Assembly (NCBI RefSeq): GCF_048128805.1
Contig: NC_135997.1
Coordinates: 8,621,116-8,685,115 of the forward strand
From: Centroberyx gerrardi
Taxonomy: Eukaryota; Chordata; Actinopteri; Beryciformes; Berycidae
Length of the DNA stretch: 64,000 bases
Direction: 5' to 3'
The notes beneath the pieces were generated by a model. That model did not search any database. It saw nothing but the letters and a program-made list of their open reading frames with translations, and was not told the DNA's origin. This document shows positions 52,165 to 64,000 of the stretch, piece by piece. Each line of letters begins with the position of its first letter. Position 1 is the first letter of the stretch. The translations under genes and the position numbers were made by a program.

Positions 52165-53042
52165 TATGTGCAGGCGTCCAGGCGAGTGTGAGAAAGATTC
52201 AATAGAAGTTTGGGAGCGTGATGTGAGCCTTTGTCAAGGGTACGTTACCATCTGGGCTGCTCTGGCAGTGATAAGGCTCAAGTACAAGGTCTTGGTGATA
52301 GTGGGCATTTTTTGCTGTGTGTAGGGCCAACAGACAGAGCAAGACCTCAGCCAAACACAACACCATTTATCTGGCCTTGACTTTCACAGTCTGACTGCCC
52401 CACTCAAGAAAATCAAGACGCTCTCTCCCCCGCACCCTGAACAGCAAATACAGAATCAATTTTACATAACCTCTTACCATGAAGGGGGAAAAGGCGGGCG
52501 GTATCGGTCCTAAGCTTAGCATCCGGATATAGTAACGCCGTCCCGCTTGCTCTCTGATTCCAGCCGCTGTGTACATTAACATCACTCACTCGCACCTCAG
52601 GCTTTCCCCATTAAACCCTTCCATCCCCAGAAGTGACAAGGCACACAAGGTCGCTTTTCTCAACTGAAGCCCCGGCCGGGAAAAAACACTTAACTACACA
52701 TTTACTAGCATGCAACACAAAACTTTTAGAAGTTTCTGAGGAATCTCAAATTGATGCTTCTTAGTTTCTGTTCTCAACCGTAATGAGTGTGTATGGGGAG
52801 ATATGCTACATCTGGGACCTGGGCGACTTCTTTCCAGTTGTCAGTTTTCTGTCCCTCTCTCTCTCTGGTGTGTGCTCTTTTGAGCCCTCTCTGGCCAGTG
52901 GAGTAGAGATTGTGTGTGTGTTTAGTCTAAGTTGAGAGCCATTGGGTAATTTATTCCAGAGGAAGGCAAAGGCTTAGCATGGTGATGAATTAATCCACTG
53001 TGCTTTTTCTGCCGGCTGAGAGGAGGGAGACTGATATTGGCT

Positions 53043-53054
53043 GTTTTTTTTTTC

Positions 53055-53091
<37 letters not shown>
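53043..53091. repeat. poly(T) and CT microsatellite
   Basis: A T run followed by about 20 CT units with a single TGT interruption. Confidence 0.9.
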
Positions 53092-53093
<2 letters not shown>

Positions 53094-53432
53094 CTTTCTT
53101 TCATTATCACACTTTCTCTGTTTTCCACGGTCCTCCCCTTGTGTTGTTCTTGTTCCATAAAAAGTTTTTTTTCTTAGCTATTGCGCTCAGATGGTGCAAA
53201 GTTAATGCATTAATCTCTGTCGTATTGACAACTGTGCTTATCACCACTGTCGCATATATGATTTAGTGTACAATAGGAGCAATCTCCCTCTGTAGACCCA
53301 TAGAAATGCAAACGTCCAATTGACTTCAATGGTCCTGCTGTTGTCTTTGTCTTTACAGCTGGAGATAGGATCTAGTGATGGACTGTGCTTATCTATGTCC
53401 ATCTAGGATGTCATGTGTGTGTACAATGGTGC

Positions 53433-53580
53433 TTTATAGCTCCATGGCTAGAGCATGACACTAACGCCTGGCACTCTGCCAGGATTAGGGGTTTGATTCC
53501 CATTGGGGCCAAAGTGTTTGATACTGTAAGGCACTTTGGATGAAAACGTCCATCCAAATGGCACATGTATGTAAACATTG
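53433..53580 (+). mobile_element. tRNA-derived SINE with conserved fish tail
   Basis: A-box-like TAGCTCCATGGCTAGAGCATG, then B box GGTTTGATTCC (53490-53500), then the tail GCACTTTGGATGAAAACGTC and CATCCAAATGGC. The head and tail together match the common fish SINE pattern (tRNA head; CTTTGGATAAAAGCGTC-type tail). Confidence 0.75.
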
Positions 53581-56500
53581 GCACATTTTCAATAACTACC
53601 AGATAAAGAAAGGCTTTCTGTGTTAATCTGACCATTTCTGCTCACTCACTAATAGTCACTGAGGCGGAGCTGCCCGATTTTCACATTAATTGAAATAAAA
53701 AGACACTTCACAAACTCCATGAATCCAACATACAAATATCACTTTAGCTGTACATTGTGTTTTATTTAAAGAAAGTGTCAGCTGGCACGTGACCCTGTGT
53801 TTCCCTTCCTGTCAGGAGTATCTCCAGTGGCAGTGAGAGGGCAGTTTTTTGTTTTTTTTGCCATGTCATACTTGTCTCTTTATCTTTCTGGCACATGAGC
53901 TGAAGGACTTGAGGAGAGGAAGCCAGATGGGGCCCATAGAGCACCCATGGTCCACTGATTGATGCATTGGCAATGCTAGAACTCATCATCTTACTGGACT
54001 TTTGAGTAAAGGCAACAGTAGGAGTTGTCAAAGAGTTTAGCCTTATTCAACCTCTACAGTAAAATGTATTCAAGCAAAAATATGAATTGCTGTTTATTAT
54101 GGTAACTTGGTTGATTTTGATTGGGGTGGAATTAGACTTGGCTTAGGTGTTGAATGGCTCCAACAGTCAATGCGATGACAACGAAGAAACAGATACAAAT
54201 GGGCCACTTTAGTGACAGAGCCACTACTTGATGTTTACAGAGTCTCACCACTCCTTACAATCCTTGTTATTGTGCTATCTAATACTTAGAAGCACATATT
54301 TTTGCTGGTTATTCATGGAATTACATTGAATTGAAGAATCACTTAGTGGAACAGGGATGGCTATCCGTTTTGCATGTAGCATCACAAAAGCATCTCTATG
54401 TACAATCCTTTGCTTTCACTTGATATCACAGCTCCCACTGGTGGCTACGGAGCCTGGGAGTGGCCATCCTGTAGGGGAAAAAATCTATTTCTTGGTAATG
54501 AAGTATTAACTTGTGTGCACAACATGCTCTTGTGTGTGCACATTATATGAAACATCCACTTGGGGTGCATAAAAACAGCAAGATAGATAGAAGTTAGTAG
54601 AGCCGTGCCAGTGCAACCGCACCAACTTCTTTCTGAGACTGGTGTTGGAGAGCTCTACTGTAAGTGTTGAGAGATACAAATCCTTGCAATTGATCGACTA
54701 TAAAGTCTATAACATCCCTCAAGTCTGCATTTTGTCAACAGTTTGGCCCATTAGCTCTTAATATCCTTGACACTTGTCTCTTACAGTAAGTGTTGTCAGC
54801 AGGCAATGGCTTAATAACTCAACCAGAGTTATTTATCTGAAGTAAAACTTGATTGACGAATCTCCTTATGAATCCTCCTCATTGAACCTTATAAAAAGCC
54901 TGAATCAGCTAAATATGTCTTTACTCAACAAAATATCATCCTAATTGCAATAAATTAATCAATGCAATCAAGTAAATTCAACTGATTATTGCAAGTGGGT
55001 GAAATAATTTTGAAACTTGCTGAATGAACTAAATTGAGCACACCATTTATAAAAAGCACACACATTTTATTAAATTGTAGGCACATGTTAATTTGTATGT
55101 ATGAATTATGAAATTGTGTGCACAAAATATCGAAAGTGAGGGCACAAATGAACCAAATCCAGTAAACGTAATGTGTCTTGTACACTTGACTTAATCAATA
55201 CAAGGATATGAGTTGTATCTTGTGCACACACAATACGATCTCATGCTGTCTATGTAGTAAACTGTGATCTCCTCCTCCATTTTTTCTCCCTCGACCACTC
55301 CTGAGCTCCATAGGTGGCCATTTTTATGGCGGCGATTTTGTATCCCTCCTTGCATTTGATTGTATTAAATTAGGGATGGAAAATGGTGTGACTGAAAGCA
55401 AAACATTGTGGCTACAACTGAATTAGTGTGAGATCATATGTTGCTATGTTACTCCTGTAATCACTAATTAAATGGCGATCCTGAGGAGAAATCAAATTAG
55501 GATAATATAATAAACAGCTTTGTCACCTTGGGTGTGGACAGTGCTCAGTCTTTTCAGCTCCAAGAGTTTGTTCACTTATGAGATGTCAGCTGAGGTGCAT
55601 GTACTTTTGAAACAGACCCTCCCATTGTTTTTGAAATAGTCTTAACAAATAAGGCCACATTCAAAGCTTGTTCTATTCCCCCTCAAGGTTAAGAACTTAG
55701 TATCATAAGGTCAGCATATGATAGTTTCATAAGATTATGGAAATGGTATTCTTCCAAAACAAGGCACTGCAAGTGTTTACTTTGTAGCCATGCTCTCTGT
55801 TCTGTTTCAGAAGCTCCCAGGAATGTGGATGTGAGCGGGCCCAGGTCTGACTATCGGTGGCCTTAAGCTCCTCCCTGACTGCATCGCTCCCAATTTCTGG
55901 GCTCACGCCTGAGCATCTGCTGTGGCCATGGCGTCGTGCTACCAATGCATGTGTTTTCAATGCGGCTTCCAGCCCCATGCATCTAGACTGTCAGGGCGCA
56001 GAATGGAGTTTATCATGATGAGAGAGAGAGAGAGTGCCTGAGTGGATGGGGACTCGCTCCCCTTGCGTGTGACGCTTGTAGAAAACAGTGCTGTGTCAAA
56101 GGCCTGCTAGGCGTGTAGTTCTCCAGAATTTTATTTTGTCTGCTGACTGCTGGAATGTCTTGCAACCGCTGCCTCGATGCTAAACTCTCCCAAGGTCCTA
56201 ATCCCACACTTGACTTTAAAGTGGTTTTGAAATGAACACCATGTACACAACACATCATCATTGTTCAAGCAAATGAAGAGTTCATCTGAGATTCATCGTC
56301 CTCTTGCATAGTATCGCATTGTCAAAGTGTCCATAGACGTATTTGACTCTCCCCTGTGAGAGAGCCTTATGTGGCGATTGAGGGCTGCTGTAACCATGCA
56401 CAACACACTATGTTAACCCTGTTAACAGCCATGTTAACAGCCTCTGGTTACTGGAGTACTTTGGCCGTTTTCACGCTCCGTCACACTACTGTCCATGCAG

Positions 56501-59500
56501 CCAGAGCACACAGGAGAAAGGCTGTGTACAGTACAGTATGTTGAAAGACTACTCCTGGGGCTAGATGTACAAAACCTAAGGAACAGTTGCACCCAATTGG
56601 TAAATTTAGGACTAAATTATAAACCTAATGGGCATTTCACTGCTAATTCTGAAAGTTCATCTGAGACTAATTTCTGGAGGTTTTGGTGGCAAACATCTCC
56701 TGAGGCCTTGACTTCATTTTAGTTCCTTTCTTCACTAAAGAAAGGCTGAGCAGACAAGAGGCTCACTGGATTTAAGTGAACAGGGCTGCAGCTTATTGGT
56801 TGTAGTAAACAGGCGAGAGGCTCATTCACCTGCTGAACACCACAGTAAGCCGGCAATACCTGCCTCCTTCCTTGTGTTGCACGGACACAGCTATGACACA
56901 CAAACGTTTCATGACTTCCGGGAGCGTGTCTTGCCTTTTGACTCTCTCTGAAGGTGTGCGCTCTTTTGCTAGAAGTCTCTTTAGCCAAAAACAGTGGTTG
57001 AGTTCCACATCAATGGAGTCAACTCTGCCCTTCCTCTGCCTAGACCTGAGTTAGCCTGAATGAATGTATGACTGTATGAATGCTCTTTAAAGGAAGCTTT
57101 TTAGCCAGAATTTTTCTTCTGTAGTAGTCAGTCACATCCCAATGGAATTATGGCACTTACCTCAAACTTTCAGATACATTCTTTAAAGGATAATACCGGT
57201 GTTTTGCTAAGTTTGTGCCAATCGTCTAGGTCGCCCCTCTCTCCTTTTACAATATTCCTGGTTCTAAATCTGTCTGCACACAGTCAGCGTAGTTGGAGAT
57301 ATCAAGGCTCATTTTCCTACCTTCAGAAGGAGACATTCACAGCCATTCATTTTATTACAGTATGAAAAACAACTTTAATTGTCCGAGCAAGATTATCCTT
57401 CACAGTAAACATGAAGCCTTAATTTAATTTGGTCAAAGTTCCTGTTTTATCGTTATCGCCATTGTGCCCAAGTTGAGTGTTGGCCATACACACGGCAAAA
57501 ACTTGCTTACTGTCAGTCACCTGACACCCACAGAAAGAAATAATCTTGCAGTTAATTTAAAGCTAGATTTGACACCGTACAAGTTTGTATTTAAAAAAAC
57601 AAAAAAAAAACAGTAAATTTAAAAAAATCTAATTACATACAGCATGCATTGCAAAGTGATTGGGAAAATGCAAACTAGATGTAGACTATAGTAAATGGTC
57701 GATAACTGTAAATGACACTGGTATTCTCCTTTTAAAACCTAAATGCTGTGCTGTTGAACTGGCAATATAACCCTTCATTTTCCATCTGTTTCAGCTGCTG
57801 TGATTGTATTCTTAGCACTGAACTTTTTACATTTTGTCCTGCTATGTTAATAACCTCTTAAAGAAAACTCTTAGTTTAAACATTAGGGTTAGTGCTATGA
57901 AGCTATTTGAAGTTCTTTTAGCAGTAAGATAAAGAACTTTGTCATTACAGGCCCCATTGGCTACCGTAGCAATATGAAATAATATTGCATTTATTCAGAT
58001 AGGAAGTTACTATAAGTGCTAATGTTACCTGTATTATTAGGTATTATCGCTGCAAGCCACAGAGACAAATATATTTTCTTTCAAGATTAGAGTGCATTTC
58101 TTCTAAATTATGAAAGTCTTTCATACCTAAACATTAATTCTCTATCCATAGCCCATTGAAGTTAAAAAAGAGAGCTGGGGCTGTGTGTGTGTGTGTGTGT
58201 ATGTGTGTGTGCACGCGCACATGCAGTCATCAAATCTCCATTCCTCATTCAGCTTTTGTGTGTGTGTGTGTCAGTCATGTTTGAGTTTGTGTGCCAAGCC
58301 CTAGCCTGGTGCTTCAGCTCGTGTCACTCAGTGATCCCTCATGCTACGGTGACATCAGTGCTCCACTTTTAGCAGGTGAAGAGGAGGGGGAGTCCAGTGA
58401 TTATCTAATGCTGTGTCTCACAGCCAGCTGAACGACCAGGAGCCCGCTCCTGATATTTTCAAAAAGATCTAAGCTGTTCTGGAGAGGTGGAGCCACACGG
58501 TGCTGTAGATGGAGCTGGGGTGGTGCGGCCTCAATGAGTATATTGCTAATTCTAATCCTGTCTTTAGGCTACGGGGGCAGGTGTGATAATTAAGATTGTA
58601 CAGTTGGGTACGGCTCTGGCAACATACTCACTGTAAATGGAGACTAACGGTCTCTTATTGAGGCTAAACTGTTTTTATGTGTAGCTTCTTGTCTACACTC
58701 TTGCCTTCCTTGCTGTGATGTGTTTGGCAGGACTGAAGAGGAGGAGGGGTCAGTCGCAATGGAAGGTTTCCCGGTAAGATTATGCTGTAGTGTCACTGGA
58801 CCAGGCAGTGTCCCAATTAGACTGACCAAGCTCCCTTAGCTTGTCTCTTTGCTTTACTGGCCTCTGACCTTACCTGGAAGGAGCTAAGAGGGGAAGGAGA
58901 ATGTGGACTACACACGCCTGATGAACAGCTGCGTATTTTTGACAGTACAAGTGACACGGCCATGGCAGGCACAGATGGAGATGGACAAAGTTAAGGGGTT
59001 TAGTGCTGGTATTGGAGTGGGTCACAGTAGAAGAGAAAGGAGGGGGCACACAAGCAGATTATTTGAAGTATGCATTGGTCTGTGTGTGTCTGTTTGTGTT
59101 AAGTGAGGTTGTTGTTGGAGGTGGGGAGGTGTGAATGAAGGGGAAAGTGAAGCAGTCCATAACCTAGGCCTACAGTAACTGTAGTGCAGATTGAATGAGG
59201 CTGCTGGGGGCAAAAGAAGAGGAGGTTTTAGTAAGGGGCTGCCCCAGAGCCCTGGATGGCTTAGGATTGTCCAGGTATTAGGGGGATTTCAGGGTAATCT
59301 GGATAAGGACAGAAATACCTTGAAGGTGAACATTGGAGAAAGTGCTCCGCTCCTCGTGGATCTGTTTTCTCGTGATTCATTCATTTAATTAATTTACACG
59401 CTGTGGCTTTGGACACATTGAAGTCTTTAGCTTGCCGCACGGGAAGAGTTTGTAGATGTAGGCATTCACTACTCGGCTCATCTGATCACACCAGGATGCC

Positions 59501-59894
59501 CCAATATCGGATTTTGCTGGGATTGCTATCGGATCTTCAAAACCAGATATGGACTTGTTCAGGCTCCTATTGAGATCGGAATTCTATGCCGTTTGGACAC
59601 AATCCAATCACAATGTGCGTACAAGTAATGTAAAAAGATGGAGGGGGAGAGTGGGGAAAGTAATGTAGACACAAATGTAGATAAATATAGCCACAGGAGA
59701 TGTAAAACAGCCGTTTTCAGGCCAAGTGTGGACATATAAGGATGTGATCATAAAATCTCATCTTTATGATCAAAATCTCTAAAATCCTAGCCTTAGTTCC
59801 ATCGTTAGAGTTCGACATGTAGCTTATATGCAGGGATCTAGTGGGTTACTTTATGCATCTGGTGGCTTATCTGTGTCTGTGTTGAATGTGTGCA

Positions 59895-59992
59895 TATCTC
59901 TCGCTCTCACTCTCTCTCTCACTTGCTCTCTCTCACTCTCTCTCTCTCTCTCGCTCTCTCTTGCTCTCTCGCTCTCGCTCTCATTCTCATAT
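59895..59992. repeat. CT-rich microsatellite
   Basis: Irregular CTCTCT/CGCTCT runs of about 95 bases. Confidence 0.85.
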
Positions 59993-60875
59993 CCCTGTGG
60001 ACCAGTCAGGGCTCTGAGCACTGTCTTTCCCAGTCTCTAACCCTCATCACATGGTCTGTCGGCAGGAACCGCTCCACGGCGAGGCCTCAGTTACTCTCCT
60101 TGGCACAGTGACGCACAGATCACATACACACTCATGCCAATATGGACACAGGGTATGCAGGCACGCCTAGGCAGTGTCACTAGCTGTGGGAATGCTGCTT
60201 GCACTCTGACGTCAAACACAAACACACGTACCGTATACTGTAAAGTGAATACGCATTGTCCTTTTTTCTTTCATTCAAAAATATAAACACCGCGTACTGA
60301 CTACGTCTATAGGAGCAGAATATAGTGAGTAACAATGGAAGCATTTGGAGTGCTGTGATATGGTCGGCTAGTCTGATTGTGTTTGTGTGTGTGTGTACGT
60401 ATGTGTGCATATGTACGTATATAAGCAGTCAACAGATATTCATTCCTCATTCAGCTCTCTCTGTTCAGCTGCAAAATACACAGAGGAATTCTACATAATT
60501 TGCAGATTTTGTGTCACCTTCGAAGCGATGCTTGCAGGTGTGGTACACTAGTGAGAAATAGGGACAGGTCACCAAGGATGAAGTAACCTAGTCATTTTCT
60601 GCAAACTCTGTATTTTTAAACCACGGACGTCATTCAAGGGCATTTGGGACTGAATTCCAGGACAAGGATGAGTTCAGTCTCCTGCGAGTTGTATCGGTGT
60701 ATTCCCTGTGTGTGTATGTGTGCATTCCGGTATGCTTGAGTTTCCGCACTATCTGGTGAGGTAGGAGAGATGTCACTGCAGACAGAATAAAGGTCAGGCC
60801 GTACTCTGGCAACCCTTAGTGTAGTGTCACCAGGCACTGCATGAAACAAAGTGTGTGCGTGTGTGTGTGTGGATG

Positions 60876-60907
60876 TGCACGCCCACACATGCTTGTGTGG
60901 GCGTGCA
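60876..60907. repeat. 14-bp perfect hairpin
   Basis: TGCACGCCCACACA (60876-60889) and TGTGTGGGCGTGCA (60894-60907) are exact reverse complements around a 4-base loop, at the edge of a GT-rich run. Confidence 0.85.
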
Positions 60908-61293
60908 AGACCGTGATTAGAAATTGCTGTATTTAGGACAGTATGTGGAAGAATGTGAGTCACTAGCTAATACTTACAGTAGGCCTACATACAGACCAAG
61001 CACCAGCACATTGCTTTGCGTCGTTTTCCTCTATCAAAAGTCATCGCTTGTGGGCCTTTCACTGGGCGTGTTGTTGGGTCAAGCATCGGTTTTGTTTAAC
61101 ATTATTTGTGTATGTAGACCTATTTTGTATTTTATCATTTTATTGTGCCCAAATAAAGTCTGTGATCATATGTCTGCAAAATGTAATCTTGAAATCATGC
61201 CTTACTCATTAGCGTGATATTCAGACTGAATGGCCATTTCGTTACCACTCCATTATTCAGCCTGAGATTACCTCCTAGTTAACCGTTTTCTCT

Positions 61294-61307
<14 letters not shown>

Positions 61308-61324
<17 letters not shown>

Positions 61325-61325
61325 G
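61308..61325 (+). repeat. 18-base poly(G) run
   Basis: An uninterrupted G run directly follows a short GT microsatellite. It is prone to sequencing and replication error, so the true length is uncertain. Confidence 0.85.
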
Positions 61326-61469
61326 ATTTTCCCCTAACCACTAGTGACTGACATATCCGGCCCCTCTGACATTATTTTCAGTCACACTGATGCTGGGCCT
61401 ATTTTCTAACTTCACCAAGAATATCGCCCATTTTTGATAAAAATATAATCTTTGCAAAGGTTGTCATGC

Positions 61470-61695
61470 TGCGACTGCCGTGCATATGCATTATATAGAT
61501 TTTTTTCAAATTGTCGTGTTGCATCATGGGTCTGGTTGGCATCGCCACCTATCGGTATTTGCAGACGATACATCATTGTCCATGAGAAGGGAATGACCGA
61601 GTGCGCACGGCATGACGGGATAGGTGGCGATGCAAACCAGGCCTGCGATGATGAGAAAAGTTGAAAAAACATAGATGAGCACGACAGTCGCGGCA
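61470..61695. mobile_element. imperfect inverted-repeat element
   Basis: The left arm (GCGACTGCCGTGC...CTGGTTGGCATCGCCACC) is mirrored by the right arm (GGTGGCGATGCAAACCAG...GCACGACAGTCGC) over roughly 85-95 bases each, with mismatches and small gaps. The best block is GGCATCGCCACCTATC versus GATAGGTGGCGATGC. It could be a miniature foldback element. Confidence 0.6.
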
Positions 61696-62787
61696 CAAGT
61701 ACCAATTACAAAAAGCTGGAGACTAGTTGGTGTGTAACATTACCGGAGGTAGCCTAAAAGCTAACTTTACCTCTGGTGGCTAAACACTGAAGTTGGCTTG
61801 CTAGCCTACCTATCCCATCACATCCAAATACATAGCCAGCTAGCTAACTGGCTAGAGTAAAGCACAATACTAAGATTATGTATTCCACCAGTATGCTTAT
61901 GGAATATATTTGGGCAAAATGAAATGAAGAAAATGATAAAACGCCCCAAAGTGATGATCTTTTGATAGAACGAAGTGATGCAAAGAGTGGTTAGGGTTAG
62001 GGTTAGCATAGTGTTTGCTTACCGTTTCCCTTCATGTGGTCACTTGCTTCTCATATACAATGAATGGAGCCAAACTGCTTCAAGTAATAAAAAAAACAAA
62101 CTTGTAGTTGACTATTTTTATACGTCAAACATGTAAAGCCACACAGTTGTAATTCTCTCAGAGTGGATTTTTGCAGTTTTTGTTCTACGGGTTGGTCTTT
62201 CCTCTTTAGTGCATTCCACCAGCAAGTGAGAGAGAGACGCAGATAGAAATACAGAGAAAGCAAGGATGTTCTGGGACACACGGATCCACGGTGGCCTAGT
62301 TTTCCTCAGCCATGCCAATGACTCACCTAAAGTCTTCTGCCTGGCTGACTGTGGGCTTGGTCACCGTGGATAAGACATGTGGACGGGGCCAGAATACACA
62401 CACACATGGTTACTGTTATTTTTCTAAATGGATGAACTGCAGTAATTACATTAACACGTTAGACAAGTGCCTCGTTTTTATAGGGGCGGGGGGTTGTTCT
62501 TTCACTCGGGTGAGTCTTTTTGCTGCTCTTTGGCTACAATATCAAAGCACTGGAGCCACAGCAGGGCCAGATAGAAATACTGGACCACCAATATTATCTG
62601 CTAACATTTGCCTCTCATTTTTGTGTCAGTGTAATATTAACGTCTGCATATTACCTGACCTTCCACCTTATAGCCCTTCCTTTCCTTTTGTCTAATTCCA
62701 TGCATTCTGGTCTTTATTTAATTTTACTGCATACTGCCTGACCATTGCTCTAATATCCACTCATTAATCTGCATGCAGGTGCCCACA

Positions 62788-62818
<31 letters not shown>

Positions 62819-64000
62819 TCCTTTTCTGTTTCATGGAGTTTGTGCTGTACTTGTCTTATCTCTCTCATTATCATTTCTTTCATTATCTCTTGATTTATCT
62901 GTATCTGTGTCCTTTGCTTTCTGTAAAACACTTTGTGACAAACTTGTGTGTGTTAAGAGCAGTTTGGACATAAATTTAACTTAATGTGATGTGACTTGAT
63001 GTGATAGGTTGTAGGCTACACTGAATGAATGGGTCTTGAGTCTGGGCTTAAAGTCACAATGAAATGAGCAATGGCTTTTTCACCTTGGTTGCTAATTTTC
63101 CATGTCATAATATTTTCCTATTCAATAATATATGCCAAAAAAAAAATAAAAAATTGTTTTCTTGTATTTTTATATCAAAATCCCATGGTGTGTCTACATA
63201 TAGGCTTATGTACATAAAACGTACATAAAAAATCCAACCACATTTTTGAACAATCCCGCCCTTCCCATCAACTGCCTTTACCTCTCTGTGCCTAATGGAT
63301 ATCCCATTGGTTTTCACTTTTGAACAATCCCTCCCCTCGTTATGTCCCGCCCCAACATCCTGTTTCAACAGGAAATGCGTCATATTACAGAAGCAAGATG
63401 CTCTCAAAATACCGTTTCATTGTGACTTTAAATACAGAGAGAGTGTCTAATTCCTACAGTTCCTCTGTCTGAGCATTTTTGATTATATGGAAAAAGAAAA
63501 AGTAATCCCTGCTGAGAGAATAACAAAGAATACCAACACTTGTCTATGGTCAATTCTGAATTGTAGCACATAATGAAGTTCAAGTTGTTTGTCCGTTTAT
63601 GATCATTTGGTTCACTGTGTGTCCAGAGCCAGATTATGAAATAATGGTGCCTATGATGAATTCAATCTAAAAACAACAATCAACTTTTGTAATTTAAGTT
63701 TGTAATACAAATTACGATTTTTTTCTTTGATAATTAAGTCTTTGCAAGCAATGTATGGAAATGTCTAGTTGTTTCATGCTGTCACAACGTTTTTCTAGTG
63801 GCAGATCAATTTGGAATCTGCAATTTTGCTCCCAAATAGTAATCTAAATATGCTGTATCAGTCAGGCCTTAGAAAAATAGTACATTGTTACAGTTCAATG
63901 ATGATTAAAATGGATAGAATGATTTACTTTATGTTTCCGAGTCAGTAAAGTGGCTGTTGTAGTGAGGGTTTAGTGAAGTGCTTGCCAGGTTGGTTAGCGG

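Larger units (their letters stand above)
49526..64000 (+). other. pde8 intron 1 (open at window end)
   Basis: No exon encoding the conserved receiver-like or PAS region was found. The stretch contains microsatellites, one SINE, two inverted repeats and otherwise unremarkable AT-rich sequence. A nested gene cannot be excluded but none was recognised on either strand. Confidence 0.6.

Noticed and set aside
53000-53266. 88-residue frame with poly-Leu/Ser stretch.
   Set aside because: It is created by the CT microsatellite; low complexity, not a membrane protein.
58731-58773. Possible pde8 exon 2 (TTTGGCAG acceptor, 43 nt, GTAAGA donor).
   Set aside because: Exon 1 ends in phase 0, and the candidate then reads GAC TGA, an immediate stop. 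It also shows no PDE8 similarity.
59828-60111. Two overlapping frames rich in Leu-Ser.
   Set aside because: Translation of the CT repeat at about 59.9-59.99 kb.
62312-62695. 127-residue plus-strand frame.
   Set aside because: No motif, no start context or splice sites, and it includes simple CA repeats. Treated as intronic noise.

Overview
The window looks like nuclear DNA of a teleost fish. The genes are split by GT-AG introns, and the protein sequences are those of vertebrate metabolic genes. The spaces between them are AT-rich and full of fish-type debris: tRNA-derived SINE pieces, hAT-like miniature elements, and CA, GATA and TTA microsatellites. No bacterial, viral or CRISPR signal was seen. 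Gene models were assembled by hand from reading frames, splice sites and remembered family sequences; no search was run.

Layout. 1-2.9 kb: gene-free, with a perfect 34-bp hairpin and a TA microsatellite. 3.0-6.9 kb (+): hdc, histidine decarboxylase, 12 coding exons, 685 aa. 7.35-12.55 kb (-): slc27a2 copy 1, very-long-chain acyl-CoA synthetase / fatty acid transport protein 2, 10 exons, 620 aa, tail to tail with hdc. 14.2-15.2 kb: a dead third slc27a2 copy that still shows exon 1, intron 1 and exon 2. 16.1-26.6 kb (-): slc27a2 copy 2, 10 exons, 619 aa, with longer, repeat-filled introns. 26.7-30.9 kb: gene-free, ending in a miniature transposon next to the gatm promoter. 31.0-35.05 kb (+): gatm, glycine amidinotransferase, 9 exons, 423 aa. 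35-47.9 kb: gene-poor, with a long palindromic element, SINEs, a GATA array and unrecognised coding-like scraps on the minus strand. 48-64 kb (+): leader and first coding exon of a cAMP phosphodiesterase 8 gene (pde8a favoured), followed by more than 14 kb of its first intron, running off the window.

How the genes relate. HDC makes histamine, SLC27A2 activates very-long-chain fatty acids and bile acids, GATM makes the creatine precursor guanidinoacetate, and PDE8 degrades cAMP. They do not form one pathway. They share ancestral linkage: in human, HDC, SLC27A2 and GATM lie on 15q21 and PDE8A lies further along 15q. The convergent hdc/slc27a2 arrangement is also the human one. The main local novelty is the slc27a2 expansion: two intact genes with matching exon sizes, different promoters and different C-terminal tripeptides, plus a third copy that has decayed between them.
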